Of a stretch of DNA of 64,000 bases, positions 34,111 to 52,888 are shown piece after piece. The notes under the pieces were generated by a model. The model searched no databases. It was not told where the DNA came from and worked only from the letters and a program-made list of their open reading frames with translations. The position numbers and the translations under genes are program-made. How positions within the stretch are numbered: position 1 is the first letter of the stretch; every line of letters starts with the position of its first letter. Source of the stretch: Thamnaconus septentrionalis (taxonomy: Eukaryota > Chordata > Actinopteri > Tetraodontiformes > Monacanthidae); NCBI GenBank assembly GCA_009823395.1, contig CM020507.1:11150001-11214000 (forward strand), in the 5' to 3' direction.

Positions 34111-34389
34111 CAGGCGCGATTTGCAACGCGGGACAACGTTCCTGTGGGCTCACACACTTTTTCAGTGCAGGAGACCTTCTGCGGTCAGACGGAAACTTAA
34201 CTGTGTACGTCTTCTGCGACCATTTGGTGAAGAAGGACTACTTTCTTTTCCTGTTCGCCTTTGGAAATGAAGGACATATTCACTCCAGACTGAGAGGCGC
34301 ACCACTCGTACCTTCCACCATCTTTGTTTTTCAACAACGTTGTACTTTTTCGGGGCTTGAGACCGGAGGTCTGTGATCCACCCAGTACA

Positions 34390-36694
<2,305 letters not shown>

Positions 36695-38475
36695 ACACCC
36701 CACCCATCCCCCGCTCCCTCTTCATACCTCCAGTCCTGTACTGCCTTCCTGCCGTTATGTGCTGTCGCTAGAAATTGCTCATATTCTCAGATCGTCAACT
36801 AGTTTAGTTTATTCCATCGAGTTGCGAAACCAGACCTAGGGAGAGAGCTAAATTGGCCTGAGATCAGTGTTTATGGTCAAGCATGACGAACCAGCCCAAC
36901 ACAGCGCCTGGAAGGCACAAGCTAAAGCACCTTATTCAGCTTCCAATTTATCATTTGTTTTTAGGCTGCTATTGTCGTAGATTTGACAAGATGAAGAATG
37001 TTTTCTTTCTCCTGTCTTCTAAAGGCAAAGAAAGAGTTCCTATTATGTTTAAGTTTTGTTTGCACTTTGATGGTAACGAGTTTTGTCAGTTTCTTTTTCT
37101 TTCTTTTTTTTTTTAAGTATGGTGTGAGTGTAACAGAGTGTGACTGATGTGTATATATGGATTAAGCTCAGATGGACAGAGTGATACAGGGTGTGGTCAC
37201 ATGGACTCCTATCATGCGCCCAAGATTTCATCTCCAGCATCGCTGAAACAGTTTGACTGCCACCAGGAGAGGAAACAGACTGATATGGGATTCTTTTGTC
37301 ACTCTACACACTTTGTACAACACTCTACAGTCGTGTGGAAGAAAAGCAGGCAGAAACGCGAAGGGTCGCTGCACCCCAATGGATGTCAGTTTGTTTTTTT
37401 TGTTTTTTGGAACATCTGAACGAGAGTTGGTCGTTGCAAGCCGAATTCAGGGCAGGTTAGTGATCAAGACTTACTGACAGTTCCAAATTTACAACCGCCT
37501 TTTCACATTTTAGCCACCAAGTCCTAACTGTGTGGCTTAGTGAGGAGGCTCAGGAGATGTTTGCTGCATCACCTGACAAAAAGATTCCTAATTGATAATC
37601 GTCCTGTCCTCCCTGCCTTCTGCTGGTATTTAGGAAAAAACAAGTGACTGTCTCATTTACATTTTACGGTTTACATATTCTAGTTTCACTGCCAACGGCA
37701 GTCAAAATATATTTTCTCAAATTGGCGGGTGACGTTGGTCACTTTTTATATTAAAAGGTGGCGAGAGATTGAGGCACAAACAGAAAAGATGTGAAAACCT
37801 GTTAAAGTGTTGGTGAAATATTTGGCAACAAGAAAGAATTGTTCCGATTTCAGCATCAGCTTTGATGAAGCAATTACATCACCACAAAGTCTTGGATTGA
37901 GCTTGCGATGCACTGACGATTAAATCAGTCGAACGTGTCCACAAATCAGGTTTTCCATTCCAGTAAGTGATAATTGTTCCTCCTTGACGACAACACTACA
38001 TCCTTCAAGACCCGAATGAAGATCTCTTCATTGCTCTGATGTTGGCTATTGTTGGGGAAATATGTTGCTGTGATTGATAATGTTTCATAGAAGAAGAAAA
38101 AAATATCACCCATATGAAGTTGCGAGGAACTGGAAGGCTAGTAAATTATTGATAATCAAAACGCCAAAAGATTTCTTACCCAACTTATAGTGTATTTTTA
38201 AGCATTTCTAACCCTGAGTCTATTTTGTTTCTTTGAGAAGAGTAAGGCATTTAATATATACATGTATATCTACGCGTTGTGTTAGAAGTTTTATTGTGCA
38301 CAACTTGCGGAGAGCGTCGGCGTCAAGTTGTAGTTTTGCCCCCTCCTCCCACTGCTAACATCCTCCTGACAGTTTCCATAGTTTGACATGAGTAGAGCTG
38401 GCTTGGTAGACTTTCTGTTACACATTTCACATTTTCTCTGACAGGCTGTCCACAGTTATATATGTGTTCAATAAA
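36695..38475 (+). other. znf367: znf367 3' untranslated region with AATAAA at 38470
   Basis: No coding exon is seen in this 1.8 kb. AATAAA at 38470-38475 is the first well-placed polyadenylation signal on the plus strand. The convergent slc35d2 transcript ends about 40 bp away (ATTAAA variant on the minus strand at 38514-38519). Confidence 0.55.
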
Positions 38476-38513
38476 CATTCACAGAACCTTCACCTTTTGT
38501 CTGTTTGACATAA

Positions 38514-38519
38514 TTTAAT
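38514..38519 (-). terminator. slc35d2: Variant polyadenylation signal of slc35d2
   Basis: TTTAAT on the plus strand reads ATTAAA on the minus strand, 170 bp past the slc35d2 stop. No AATAAA is closer. Confidence 0.45.
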
Positions 38520-38686
38520 GCTGTTGAATTTCTTATTAAGATTCAGTTTTAAGACAACATGGCCCACATGATTAAGGGAACCATGCACGGTTTTATAAAT
38601 TAGTAAGAAAAGACTGCAGCAATCTCATGCTCCAATATGGAGCAGAACAACGCCACCAAGTGGTCAGTGCATGGAGTCCATTTTGG

Positions 38687-42652
<3,966 letters not shown>

Positions 42653-42950
42653 CGTAGCGGTTTGAAGGAGGGAAGAAAAATAAAGAACGAAAGAAAGAAG
42701 GCATACAAACTAGTATCCCGCGGCGGGGCAGTTCCTGGTTTAGTGACAGCCAGGGTCTAACCAGAGTGGACCGCCGGGCTCTTACTACACAGGGCGGACG
42801 TCAAACACAATAGTCACAGGAAGTCACATGACCTCGGTTTGTTCGCGTGTTAAAGAGATGGAGTGTCGGGGTCCTTTTCTTTGACCACCAAGTTTGAAAA
42901 GTTAGCAATTTTCAAAGGTAGTTTAAAGCTCGCAAACTGCCTTTAACCCG

Positions 42951-44063
<1,113 letters not shown>

Positions 44064-44069
44064 TTTATT
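44064..44069 (-). terminator. Polyadenylation signal of the CC chemokine gene
   Basis: TTTATT on the plus strand is AATAAA on the minus strand, about 250 bp past the chemokine stop. Confidence 0.55.
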
Positions 44070-44321
44070 GCTTAATAAAAATCTGGGTTTGTAGACTACT
44101 GGGTCTGGCAGCGCCAGATTAAAAAAAACAACTCATGGATACATTTGGACAAGGTCTTTCAAAATACTTTAGTAAAACAGGTTAATGTAGTATAATGGAC
44201 TGATGAGTAGCTGTGAGTTAATCCATTGATGACCATCAAAAGGAAATGACCAACACAGCATCTTTATGGCACAAGGCCTCGGAATGACGGGCCAACATGT
44301 GTTTTTTTCCACAGCTCAACT

Positions 44322-44999
44322 TTAATTCTTCCTTATCCTTCTCCAAACATTCATCACGCGTTGCTCCATCGAGGGATGAGCACACACAGGATTTTTCTTG
44401 TTCTTTAAATAGAGCCTGTTGGATCACAGAAAAAGAGTTTTGTCTTGGACACCGCTAAAATGTACATTATAGAGGAATGCATGTGCTGCTCTCATCCTTC
44501 AGGGTTAATGCTGTGTTTATTTATAGGACGCTACTTCAGAAGAAATGGAGAAGATCATTCAATGATGATGGGTCTTCAGTACTTACACCAGAGCGGGGAT
44601 GTCACAGGCACCGGTGCTGTTCTGCTTGTCCCAAGTGCGAAGCCTTAGCAGCAGCTTGATAGGGATGTTCGTTTTTGTCGCGATGCAGCATTTGGGGATG
44701 CCAGCTGCAGTTTGTACATAGCCAGTGTGGGGTGAAAAAAAACCCAGCAGAAATTAAAATTTCCCCGTTGCATAAGCAAGAACATCAACCAAAACCTATT
44801 TTTTTTTAATATAAAGAATCTAATGAATATTAAATATACTCTTTTCCTTTATCTTAACCTGTCTGAAACCACATAGTAAGAACCAATCCTCTGAACAAAA
44901 TATCTCTGGAGTTTCTCCTTTGTCTGGATAATTACCTTTGGTAGAGGTGATGAGAATAGCACACAGGCAGACAACCACAACTGCAGCTTTCAGATCCAT
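44322..44999 (-). CDS. CC chemokine, CCL27/CCL28-like
   Basis: Secreted chemoattractant for leukocytes through a G-protein-coupled receptor. Three exons in the canonical chemokine layout: 44936-44999, 44587-44704 and 44322-44415, phases 1 and 2, with strong donors (gtaatt, gtaagt), giving 91 residues. Residues 1-22 are a signal peptide (MDLKAAVVVVCLCAILITST). IPKCC places the adjacent cysteines at 27 and 28. The third cysteine is in STGACDIPALV (55) and the fourth in NPVCAHPS (72). The tail is basic (NVWRRIRKN). An N-glycosylation site NST is at 50-52. The GACDIPALVLYLKN block resembles CCL27 and CCL28. Human CCL27 is also on chromosome 9, which agrees. I am sure of the class, less of the subtype, so no symbol is given. 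Confidence 0.9.
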
Positions 45000-45784
45000 G
45001 ACGGTGCAGCAAAAATGATTGGGCTGGAACATCTCCCCAGCTTTTTTATACACCAACACTGAAGAGACGCGTCTGTTGCGCAATGGGCACAAACGTGTGA
45101 ATGCGTGCCAGGACGTTTCAATTTGACAACCAAGGGGAAGTGAGGTACTTTCAATTTTACGATGCCAAAGGCAGCCTAAGTGGATGACTGTCTGGAACTG
45201 GTTGATTCTCTGCAGGCTGCAACAGGCTAAGTTACCACTTTATCAGTCGTGTGTTTTTGGATTGAAGGATAGAGAACACAAGTTCAGCTAATGCTGCTCA
45301 AGGTGACAAAGACAAACTATAGTTTAGGTGAGGCACTGGTTGTAGTGCAGATTTTGCTCTTAACAGGTTTTGAGAGAACTCAGGAGGTGCAGCGGTTGCT
45401 GGGCTGTTTACAGTATATTGACAAAACTACTCGAAATGATTACATAACGATAATTGGAACAAATGTTCTGCATGAAAGTAGCTAAAATGTGAATGCACTT
45501 GGAACTGACGATATGGATTGAACTGCTGGGAAAAGAAGTTGGATTTTCCAGAAGACAAAAAATATTTGCAGGGTTGGTTTGTTTAGGTGTGGCCTGCATA
45601 ACTGCTGAATGTTGAGCAATTCAACTGTCTTTTTTTTCAAACCATGCACAGTAATTACTTGATAAATAACTGAACAGTCCGTCTGAGTGAGTTCTTTCAC
45701 AGCGCGATGACAGACAGGCTTCTGGGATGTCAGTGTGAATGCAGGAAAGTTTCAGTTGAGATGCACAACAGAAGACAGCCGCTG

Positions 45785-45834
45785 TTGGCGGTGGTAGATT
45801 GGATTTTCCATTCTAACACCGCCAAGTGTTAGAA
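45785..45834. repeat. Overlapping, mutually exclusive inverted repeats
   Basis: TTCTAACAC (45811-45819) pairs perfectly with GTGTTAGAA (45826-45834). The overlapping CACCGCCAA (45817-45825) pairs perfectly with TTGGCGGTG (45785-45793). The two stems share bases and cannot form together. Confidence 0.65.
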
Positions 45835-48237
45835 TGCCTCACCCCTTGCCTCACCCCTTACAAAGCCTCACCTGACCAGTAGACAAAGGGTTGTTTAAGT
45901 TGCTCCCCTCATTAGTCGTTGCACATATTTCTTTAAGCATCTGTGAAAAGACAGTTTGATTTATGATGACGGAATACAAAAATGCATTAATCATGTCACA
46001 ATTCATCAGTTATAAGAGACAGTTTCTGTTTCTATTTTCTGTTCCCTTATTCTCGTTTTCTTGGTTCCTATAAAGGATATAACGTTAGCTATGGGATCAA
46101 CTGCACAGTATTTGACATCAATGGTGTAGTCCACGTGATACACAGGCATACGCCGTATAGCCACTAGAAAAACAAAAGTTCTGAATTACCGTACAACCAC
46201 TAAAAAATGCGCAAAGATACGTATCGGTCTGTTACTTTTGACACAACGTTCACTTTCCCGTTTAAAAATGTGATTAAATAAATAAAATAAATTAGACCAC
46301 ACCACTGCTTGACATGTTTATGTGGAAGGGACACAAAGGTTCTTTAGGTGTGGAATCAGGTTAAAGAAAGTGCGAAACATATTCTATCTGCAAGCAATAA
46401 ATTCCACATAAAGAATAAATCAAACATAACTTAGGCAGCATTTAATGGGTGGCTGACCTTTGGCAGCTCGGGTGATATTGCAACAGCATTTTGTGCGTCT
46501 TCTGTGCCTTGTAGTGGTTCTGACTTCAAGACGGTTGAAGGGTAGTTCCACATACTGGGACTTATGATGATAAGTAATTATCTCTAATTGAGTCCCAACG
46601 GCTTGAGTCCAATAAAAAAAACTTTATAGGTGAGATTTTCCTCTATAACTTGACTATGGTAGCGTCGCCTAAGGGCAAATCTGTCAGCGCCTCACAAATT
46701 CTGAAACGGCAAAAAGTGTCTGTCAACATCTGAATGATCCTACGGCAATCTGGAATATGAAGACTGTTGATGACCAGCACGACCTGTTAATAAAAAGGTC
46801 AGATTTCAACTGTGTTTCTGAATTGGGAAAAAAAACACAGAACTGAATTAATAATTTACCCCTCCAAAGGTTTGCATAAGAATGGCATTAATGACAAGTT
46901 AAGCAGTTTCAGTTTAGAAGTGAGGTGATGATTTTTTTTCTCAGTTCTAGGAGATAGAAATAATAATAAATGGTAAAACAGCAAGGCCAGTAACCTGGAG
47001 CAGAAGAGAAACGAACTTCGAGAGTTTACAGTACATGCAAATAGAAGCAAACTGGGTCAGACCAGTGAGTCGGACAGATCAGAGGGTTGTTACAAGGGCA
47101 CAATATTTAATCCTCTGAGGCTTTTGACTTTGCCAACAATAGTCATAAATATAGGCCAGAATTGTTTTTGGAGTGGGGAAGGTAGCTGGGTGAACAGGTT
47201 GTATAAGCTGGTTGATTCTACCACACAGAGCTCCTGTCACTGATAGCAAGGAATGGCCTCAGCTATCGATGGAGATGTGTTGTTCTTGACAATTGCAAGA
47301 GATGCAACACTGTCCACAACCAGAGAGCACCAGCGAGTGAGATTATGGACAGAATTGCTCATATTTCAGGGTCTCAGTAACTGCAGGCTGTTGAAGACAG
47401 ACGGGTCAGATGGGTTTGACTGTCCCAGTTTGCCTGACTGAACTGAATGCAAATGTTTGTGTAATGCAAGATAACATTAGAATGACTTCACTGTCGAGCC
47501 AGGTGTATTAACAATGTCTTGGGCGTGCTGCTGACTGGGAGTCGATCCAAAGACATGTTGCACCAAGTTGAATGGTAACGCTTAAAAGTTCAGTGGCACG
47601 ATCTCCGTCTCCCAGGTCATTCTCACGCACTTTGAAATCCCCTATTGATGATTTCGTCATTACTTCGGGCCACGGATGAGAAAAATTTACAAAATGGTGC
47701 ATGCTGTTGAGATTGTAGTTACTGAGACATTTGATTAAAAGAGACAAAATAGGAATACAGATGACATTGTTGTACATCAAAAAAGTGCAGACAACAAAAA
47801 AAGAGGTTACTGATGTGAGCCATTTGCAAGCTTCAGGCAGTTCAGCTCCTTCATAAGTCTGGGTTCAGGTGACAAGCTTCTTCAGAATGTTTTTTGCATA
47901 CAAAACTAGGGATTGATTTGGGACTGGAGGACTGGATTTTATTATTTATTTTATTGGAAAACAATGAAACACTGCAGATTCTTTTTTGTTTCTGAATATT
48001 TGAATCTTATCTCTATCACACAGTAGGAGGCAGACAATTAACAGGTTTCCATAAACCATTTGTGGAAGGGACTTACTCAACCTGGAGAGGTTGTTTTCAC
48101 AGAGATTATTTATTTATGTATTTATTTATTTATTAACAATTTGTCCCAGTTCCAATCTACATTCCAATCAGATAAATTGACATATGCAGATGCTTCAGAG
48201 CGAACCAAATAACCCAAATGGAATAACAATTAGTTTA

Positions 48238-48425
48238 CAGTGTTCATGGAATTATTACTTGAAGATGAAGTTCAGACAAGTGGACTGGTTTTTGGTATCT
48301 TGAAGACATTTTGCCTCTCATCTGAAAAAGGCTTCTTCAATTCTAAAAAAATAAATAAATGTTTGATTAGAACTGAAGAGGCCGTTTGGATAAGAGGCGC
48401 AACGTCTTCACGATACCAATAACCA
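48238..48425. mobile_element. Palindromic dispersed-repeat fragment
   Basis: An arm containing TTGAAGACATTTTGCCTCTC and GGCTTCTTCA is followed by its diverged complement, TGAAGAGGCC, AGAGGC and CGTCTTCA. The GAAGAAGCC, ATGAGAGG and ACGTCTTC words are a common teleost repeat signature. I cannot assign the family. Confidence 0.45.
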
Positions 48426-49323
48426 CTCCAGTTGCATTTAATTAATTTTCAAGTACTTTGATGACCTTGACGACTGAAGACCCTCACATGCATTGAATTA
48501 ACTTCAGACCCGAATGAAGAGGGAAGATGTAAACATGGGCAGAACATGTGTCCTTGACTGTGTGCTTGCTTTCAGTAAAATGAGACGTTTAAAGCGTTAT
48601 TTGTTGTGGGTATCGCAATATCAAATATGCTCTGCAGATCATGTGTCAGCCAAAACCACTGATCGGAACTAGAGTTTTATAGAATTGTCAGCACCTGCTT
48701 GTTAATCACAGGGAGGATAAAGAAAGTGAAACCATGAATTTAAAGGTCAACCTCCAGGTAAACACGCCAGGCAAATGAGATGAGTATTAAGCCAGGAGAC
48801 AAAAGAACTTTCCATGACTCATCTGTGGAAGGTGTAATTATGTGCAGTGAGGTGACAAGAGAGGACAAGACAGCCAAGGCTGGTTTTGGCAGTGATTCTG
48901 TGTTTTTTATTTTCCCATTTTCAATGTAGAGTAACATTTCCACCACACAAGCGGCTCTAGTATAGTCAACAATCTGTTTTACATAGACCTCTACCTATTC
49001 CCAGTCCATTTCACATTAGAGTTCAGATGGAGCCCCAAAGCTTATGACATTCTCTCAAATGGAAGAAAATTTAGTTTACACTATGTGCATTAATATATAC
49101 ATACAGTTGTACGGCAACGGTGATTCCGCTCCACGGGGATCTAGGTAAATTAGAGCCAATCAGTAAAGTCGAAGCTTTAATTAGAGATGCTTTCCTCTCT
49201 TGACAGATGCAGAAATATCACGACAACGGGAATAAAGGTTGGGATGTTAAGGCTTAAAGCGGATCAGGGAAGGGCTTTCCATTCTGCGGCACCACGCAGA
49301 GGAAACTTCCCGAGGCAACAGCG

Positions 49324-49468
49324 TCAGTACTCAGACTGCCCCCTGGTGGCTACATGGAGAAGGCGCAGCAGCAGCTCTGCAGGTGAGCCCAGCGCAGAGC
49401 TGTTGGCAGGATCCGAGGACTCTGTCTCCCCCTGGCAGTCAGTGTCGACCACACAGCTCTCTGTCATA

Positions 49469-49533
<65 letters not shown>

Positions 49534-50234
49534 GTTTTTGAGTTTCCTTGGGAATCCCAGACGTACCAGAGTTACAGCAGAGTCCGGTGGCAGCACAGCG
49601 CCCTCCCTCGGATCCACAGGGTCTCCCTCCAGCCTGGCAGGGGGTGAGCAGGTAGTTCTCCTCCATGCATCGAGCAGTTTCCGGGGAGCCCAGCAGACAG
49701 CCGAAGCCCTCCCCGCAGCAAATGTTGGGGCCGAAGCAACGGCCCCTGTCCCGGGGCCCACAAGACATGCACTGTGAAGGGAGGGAAGAGAAGAACACTA
49801 GTGATCTCCTGTAAATAAGTAAAATAATAATAATAATAATAATAATAATAATTATTATTATTCAATCTTATTCTAAAGCAAGGGTGGGCAAACTTATTGA
49901 CTGGTGGGCCAAAATGGGTTGTAAAATGTAACAGAGGGGACTGGAGCAGATGGATGGAGTGTTTGGTGAAAAACATCATGGGATACGTAGAAAGTGTGTG
50001 CTTTCATGTCAATTTAAAAATATACAAAAGCATTACAACAAAATATTTCTTTGAAGCCTCAGGGTATTTAGCTCTTTATTGTAATGACACTTAAAATACT
50101 GAAAAATGGATGAAATACAGCTATTTTATGACTTTACTGACTAGAATTGTAATTTCATGGAGGTCAGCGGGTATTAGAGTAAGTATTAGAATAGGTGGTC
50201 CAACATTCAAGCAACATTCAATGCAAGAAAGTTC

Positions 50235-50273
<39 letters not shown>

Positions 50274-50413
50274 GGATGATGATGATGACAAACCTGTCTG
50301 CTGCCTGCCTCGGGCAGCGCTCTCTTGCCTCCCCGGGGGCAGTTCTGGATGTAGCAGGCGGACGAGAGGGCGACGAGTCCCAGGACGCACAGGAGGATCG
50401 GGGAGCGATGCAT
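49324..50413 (-). CDS. avp: Vasotocin-neurophysin precursor (arginine vasotocin; AVP orthologue)
   Basis: Precursor of the hypothalamic nonapeptide controlling water balance, blood pressure and social behaviour. Exons in transcript order: 50294-50413, 49567-49771 and 49324-49460; phases 0 and 1; 153 residues. Residues 1-19 form the signal peptide. CYIQNCPRG (20-28) is vasotocin: isoleucine at hormone position 3 and arginine at 8. G29 donates the amide and K30-R31 is the cleavage site. Neurophysin follows from the [12 protein letters not shown] block with all 14 cysteines present, the last two encoded by exon 3 (ESCVVDTDC). The C-terminus carries a copeptin-like leucine-rich stretch ([14 protein letters not shown]) without a dibasic cleavage site before it. 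Three-exon structure is as in all vertebrates. Both introns contain trinucleotide microsatellites close to splice sites. It lies next to ubox5 and lzts3, all minus strand, as in human 20p13. Confidence 0.98.
49468..49533. repeat. AAT/ATT microsatellite filling avp intron 2
   Basis: About 21 AAT units occupy most of the 106-bp intron 2 (49461-49566) and end about 7 bp from the 3' splice site in transcript sense. Confidence 0.95.
49823..49862. repeat. AAT then ATT microsatellite in avp intron 1
   Basis: About nine AAT units run into about four ATT units, roughly 50 bp upstream (transcript sense) of the exon 2 acceptor. Partly self-complementary. Confidence 0.9.
49870..49990. mobile_element. 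hAT-type repeat fragment in avp intron 1
   Basis: GGGTGGGCAAACTTATTGAC followed by TGGTGGGCC resembles the terminal consensus of vertebrate hAT elements. The other end was not identified. Confidence 0.35.
50235..50288. repeat. GAT/ATC microsatellite at the avp intron 1 donor
   Basis: About 18 GAT units, one interrupted by GAG. In transcript sense this is an ATC/TCA repeat starting at intron base +6, directly after the donor gtttgt. Confidence 0.95.
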
Positions 50414-50483
50414 CGCTGCTGCTGGTGCGTGGAGAGTGAAGCCCGGGTGGCCGTGTGACTGACGACCCTCTCCATCCCGTCAC

Positions 50484-50491
50484 TTATAAAG
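50484..50491 (-). promoter_or_regulatory. avp: avp TATA box
   Basis: TTTATAAG on the minus strand, about 71-78 bp upstream of the start codon, the spacing expected for a short 5' UTR. A TGACGG half-CRE-like word lies 10 bp closer to the gene. Confidence 0.7.
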
Positions 50492-50499
50492 CGGCAGGA

Positions 50500-52660
50500 A
50501 AGCGACCCGACAAAAGCGCGCTGACACTCGCGTCTGACGCAAGTAACGCCGCGGTCCCCCGCGCCCTCTCCACGCGCGGACGAAAGCCACGGGCGCGCGT
50601 GCACGCACACAGGGGTCGCAGCAAAGAGGGCTGCGCATGAGATTTGTGCCATTTAGCAAATCTGGAAAAAAGATGTCCGTTTCCGTATTCAGCGCCTCGC
50701 CGCGCAAAACACATTTCCAAGTAACTTTCGTGAATAATTTTCCAGCTCGGAGGTCGATGACACACAACAAACACACAACAACTTCTTTGACTAATTGGGT
50801 TAGGCGTGGCAAAACGCGCTGATCAAGTACATTTTATGAGGATCATGTTCAGGTCGCCCTTCTGATTCGATGGCGGGCATTTAGCGAGCACAACAAGATT
50901 AGCATTTTAAATCACCATAAATACAACAGGCTGATTCTTCTGCATGCTTGGAGATGCAGCTCACCCATTAGTCGCTCTAAATGACCAAACTGAGCAGCAG
51001 AAGCAGCGGGTTAAAGAGCTAAGGAAGGTAATTGATGTCACAGTATTCAAGCAACAATCCGTCAGTGAGAACAAAATGTTTTATTGTTCAAATTGAACGT
51101 TAAATGCAGAGCGTTTTCTCCGACATTGGAAATGTGACATGTCCATCCGTTCCGCTGTAGGCAACAGACTGCTCTGGAATTCACATCTTTGTGATGTCAC
51201 AAAGGGCACTGACACTTTCCCCCAAGTTGCTGGCAACCCTGCCTGCCAGGTGTTCATTCTGCCCTCTGGATCTGCTTCACAACTGCATTGTTACTTTCCC
51301 CATCTGAGCATGAGGAAGGCACGTCACTGTGTCAGTTTTGGCAATATTGCTATTTTTGTTGAAAGCTGTAAACAGAAGGAAAAATACTTAGATTTCTGGA
51401 GATCTATAAAATCTTAAAAATATTCAATTCTGTAAGGTTGTTTCACTGGAATCCAGGACATACAATTTCAGGGACACTGCAGTTTCAGATGTCTCCACGA
51501 ACAGAACCTCGCTGAACTCAAGTCAGTTTGACAAGCAGATCCGTTTGTCACCGAAGTGTTTATGCACCACTTGTACCTGCCACAGTGACGCTGTCGTCTC
51601 CGCTTCACATGCAGAACGAACAACTGATTGCACGGCTCACCCTGCGAGCGGATACAGGTTCACGACCTTGTTTAGGCTTAATGTTGTCATGGAAACCAAG
51701 GCAATGCTTGAGGCTGCGGCACTGGATAAATTCCCTTTTTGGCACTGTTTAAAAATCACCTAGATGTGCGAACATTGTCAACTGAAAAGAGGTCACTTGG
51801 TTGAAGGTAAAAATATGTAGATGAGCAAATACAACACAGCAGATTATGACAAATTTCTATTAAACAATTACAGTTGAATCCACTATATACATTGCACTCA
51901 ATGCAAGTGGTGAATGGTGAAGGTGAAAAGAAGGAAAAACAGCTGTGCAATGACCCCTTAAATTCATTCCCAATGACCAAACAGCCTTGGACCGACTCAA
52001 TTTCCACCTTAATTCCTTGGGTCTTTTGCAACCTGTCCCCCATCCCTTCCTTTGTTGTGCTGTCTCAATGTGTGTGCACAGGCTCTGCACAAACCAAGGC
52101 TGCAAACACAATTCACCGTCTCAGGGAAGAAAAAAGGTACAGACATGCAACAGAAAATCCAAACATATTCCAAACATATCAAGACAAGATCATTGTATAC
52201 ATGGACGGGCGCAAGTTAAAAATTTGAATAATGTGACAAATATGTATTTGTATGATGTAAAGCACCCTTGGTTGCTTGAAGTTAATATTCTTGTTCTCAA
52301 GTTATTGAGTAAATAATTAATTATTTCAAGCCTTTATGATTATGACTTATAGCGAAGAGAGCTAAAAAAATACTAATTGTCTGCTAATAATAAAATGCTA
52401 CGCGCAACTATTCATTTAAAAAGGTCAGTCAAGGGCCAGTGCTCTTTTTAGCGCTGCAATAATAATAAAGCAAAGAATAACTAAATAAATAAATATTTCA
52501 TGTTTTGTGTCATAAATGCATGAAAGATTTGCTTTCCCTTTTGAATTTAAATATGGGAACAAATTAACATTTTTACAGTGTTCTGTTGTTTTGAGACACA
52601 CCTGTATGTGCACACAGACATGTTTGAATGGACAAATAAAACGGCAGTGCGAGATGGAAA
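50500..52660. other. Intergenic DNA between avp and ubox5
   Basis: The avp-proximal part (50500-50830) is GC- and CpG-rich with several CGCG words, so it is probably the proximal promoter. The remainder is unique AT-rich sequence with no exon, RNA gene or transposon that I can support. Vasotocin enhancers would be expected here but none can be named from sequence alone. Confidence 0.45.
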
Positions 52661-52670
52661 ATTTTTTTTT

Positions 52671-52676
52671 TTTATT
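52671..52676 (-). terminator. ubox5: Polyadenylation signal of ubox5
   Basis: TTTATT reads AATAAA on the minus strand, about 210 bp past the ubox5 stop codon and next to a long T run. Confidence 0.5.
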
Positions 52677-52888
52677 TGAAGTTACACATATACAGGGTCC
52701 ACGGGACATACAGCAGGTATTTGTGGTGAGGGTCCCACAATATGTAAACAGGATGGGCTTTGGGGTCTCATCATCACCCGGACACTTTCACCTTGTCGCT
52801 CAGAGTTCGCCACGGCCAAAGCGTCACGCCGCACGACCTCCGCAGGTTGCGGAGGCGTACGCACTTCAGCCCTTCCAAGGCTCGCAGG

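Larger units (their letters stand above)
45000..49323. other. Intergenic DNA between the chemokine and vasotocin genes
   Basis: No supported exon in 4.3 kb. Short open frames such as the one at 47253-47441 lack splice context and match no family I know. The interval holds the alternative hairpins at 45785-45834 and the palindromic dispersed repeat at 48238-48425. Synteny changes from human chromosome 9-type to 20-type across it. Confidence 0.5.

Noticed and set aside
44236..44427. 63-codon frame over chemokine exon 3.
   Set aside because: Wrong frame: the donor after GCTCTGGT leaves phase 2, and the correct frame gives NPVCAHPS with the fourth chemokine cysteine.
47253..47441. 62-codon plus-strand open frame.
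   Set aside because: No splice context, no recognisable motif, length within chance expectation.
49324..52888. An oxytocin/isotocin gene beside avp, as in mammals.
   Set aside because: No second CYI-type nonapeptide followed by GKR and neurophysin cysteines is present in this window.
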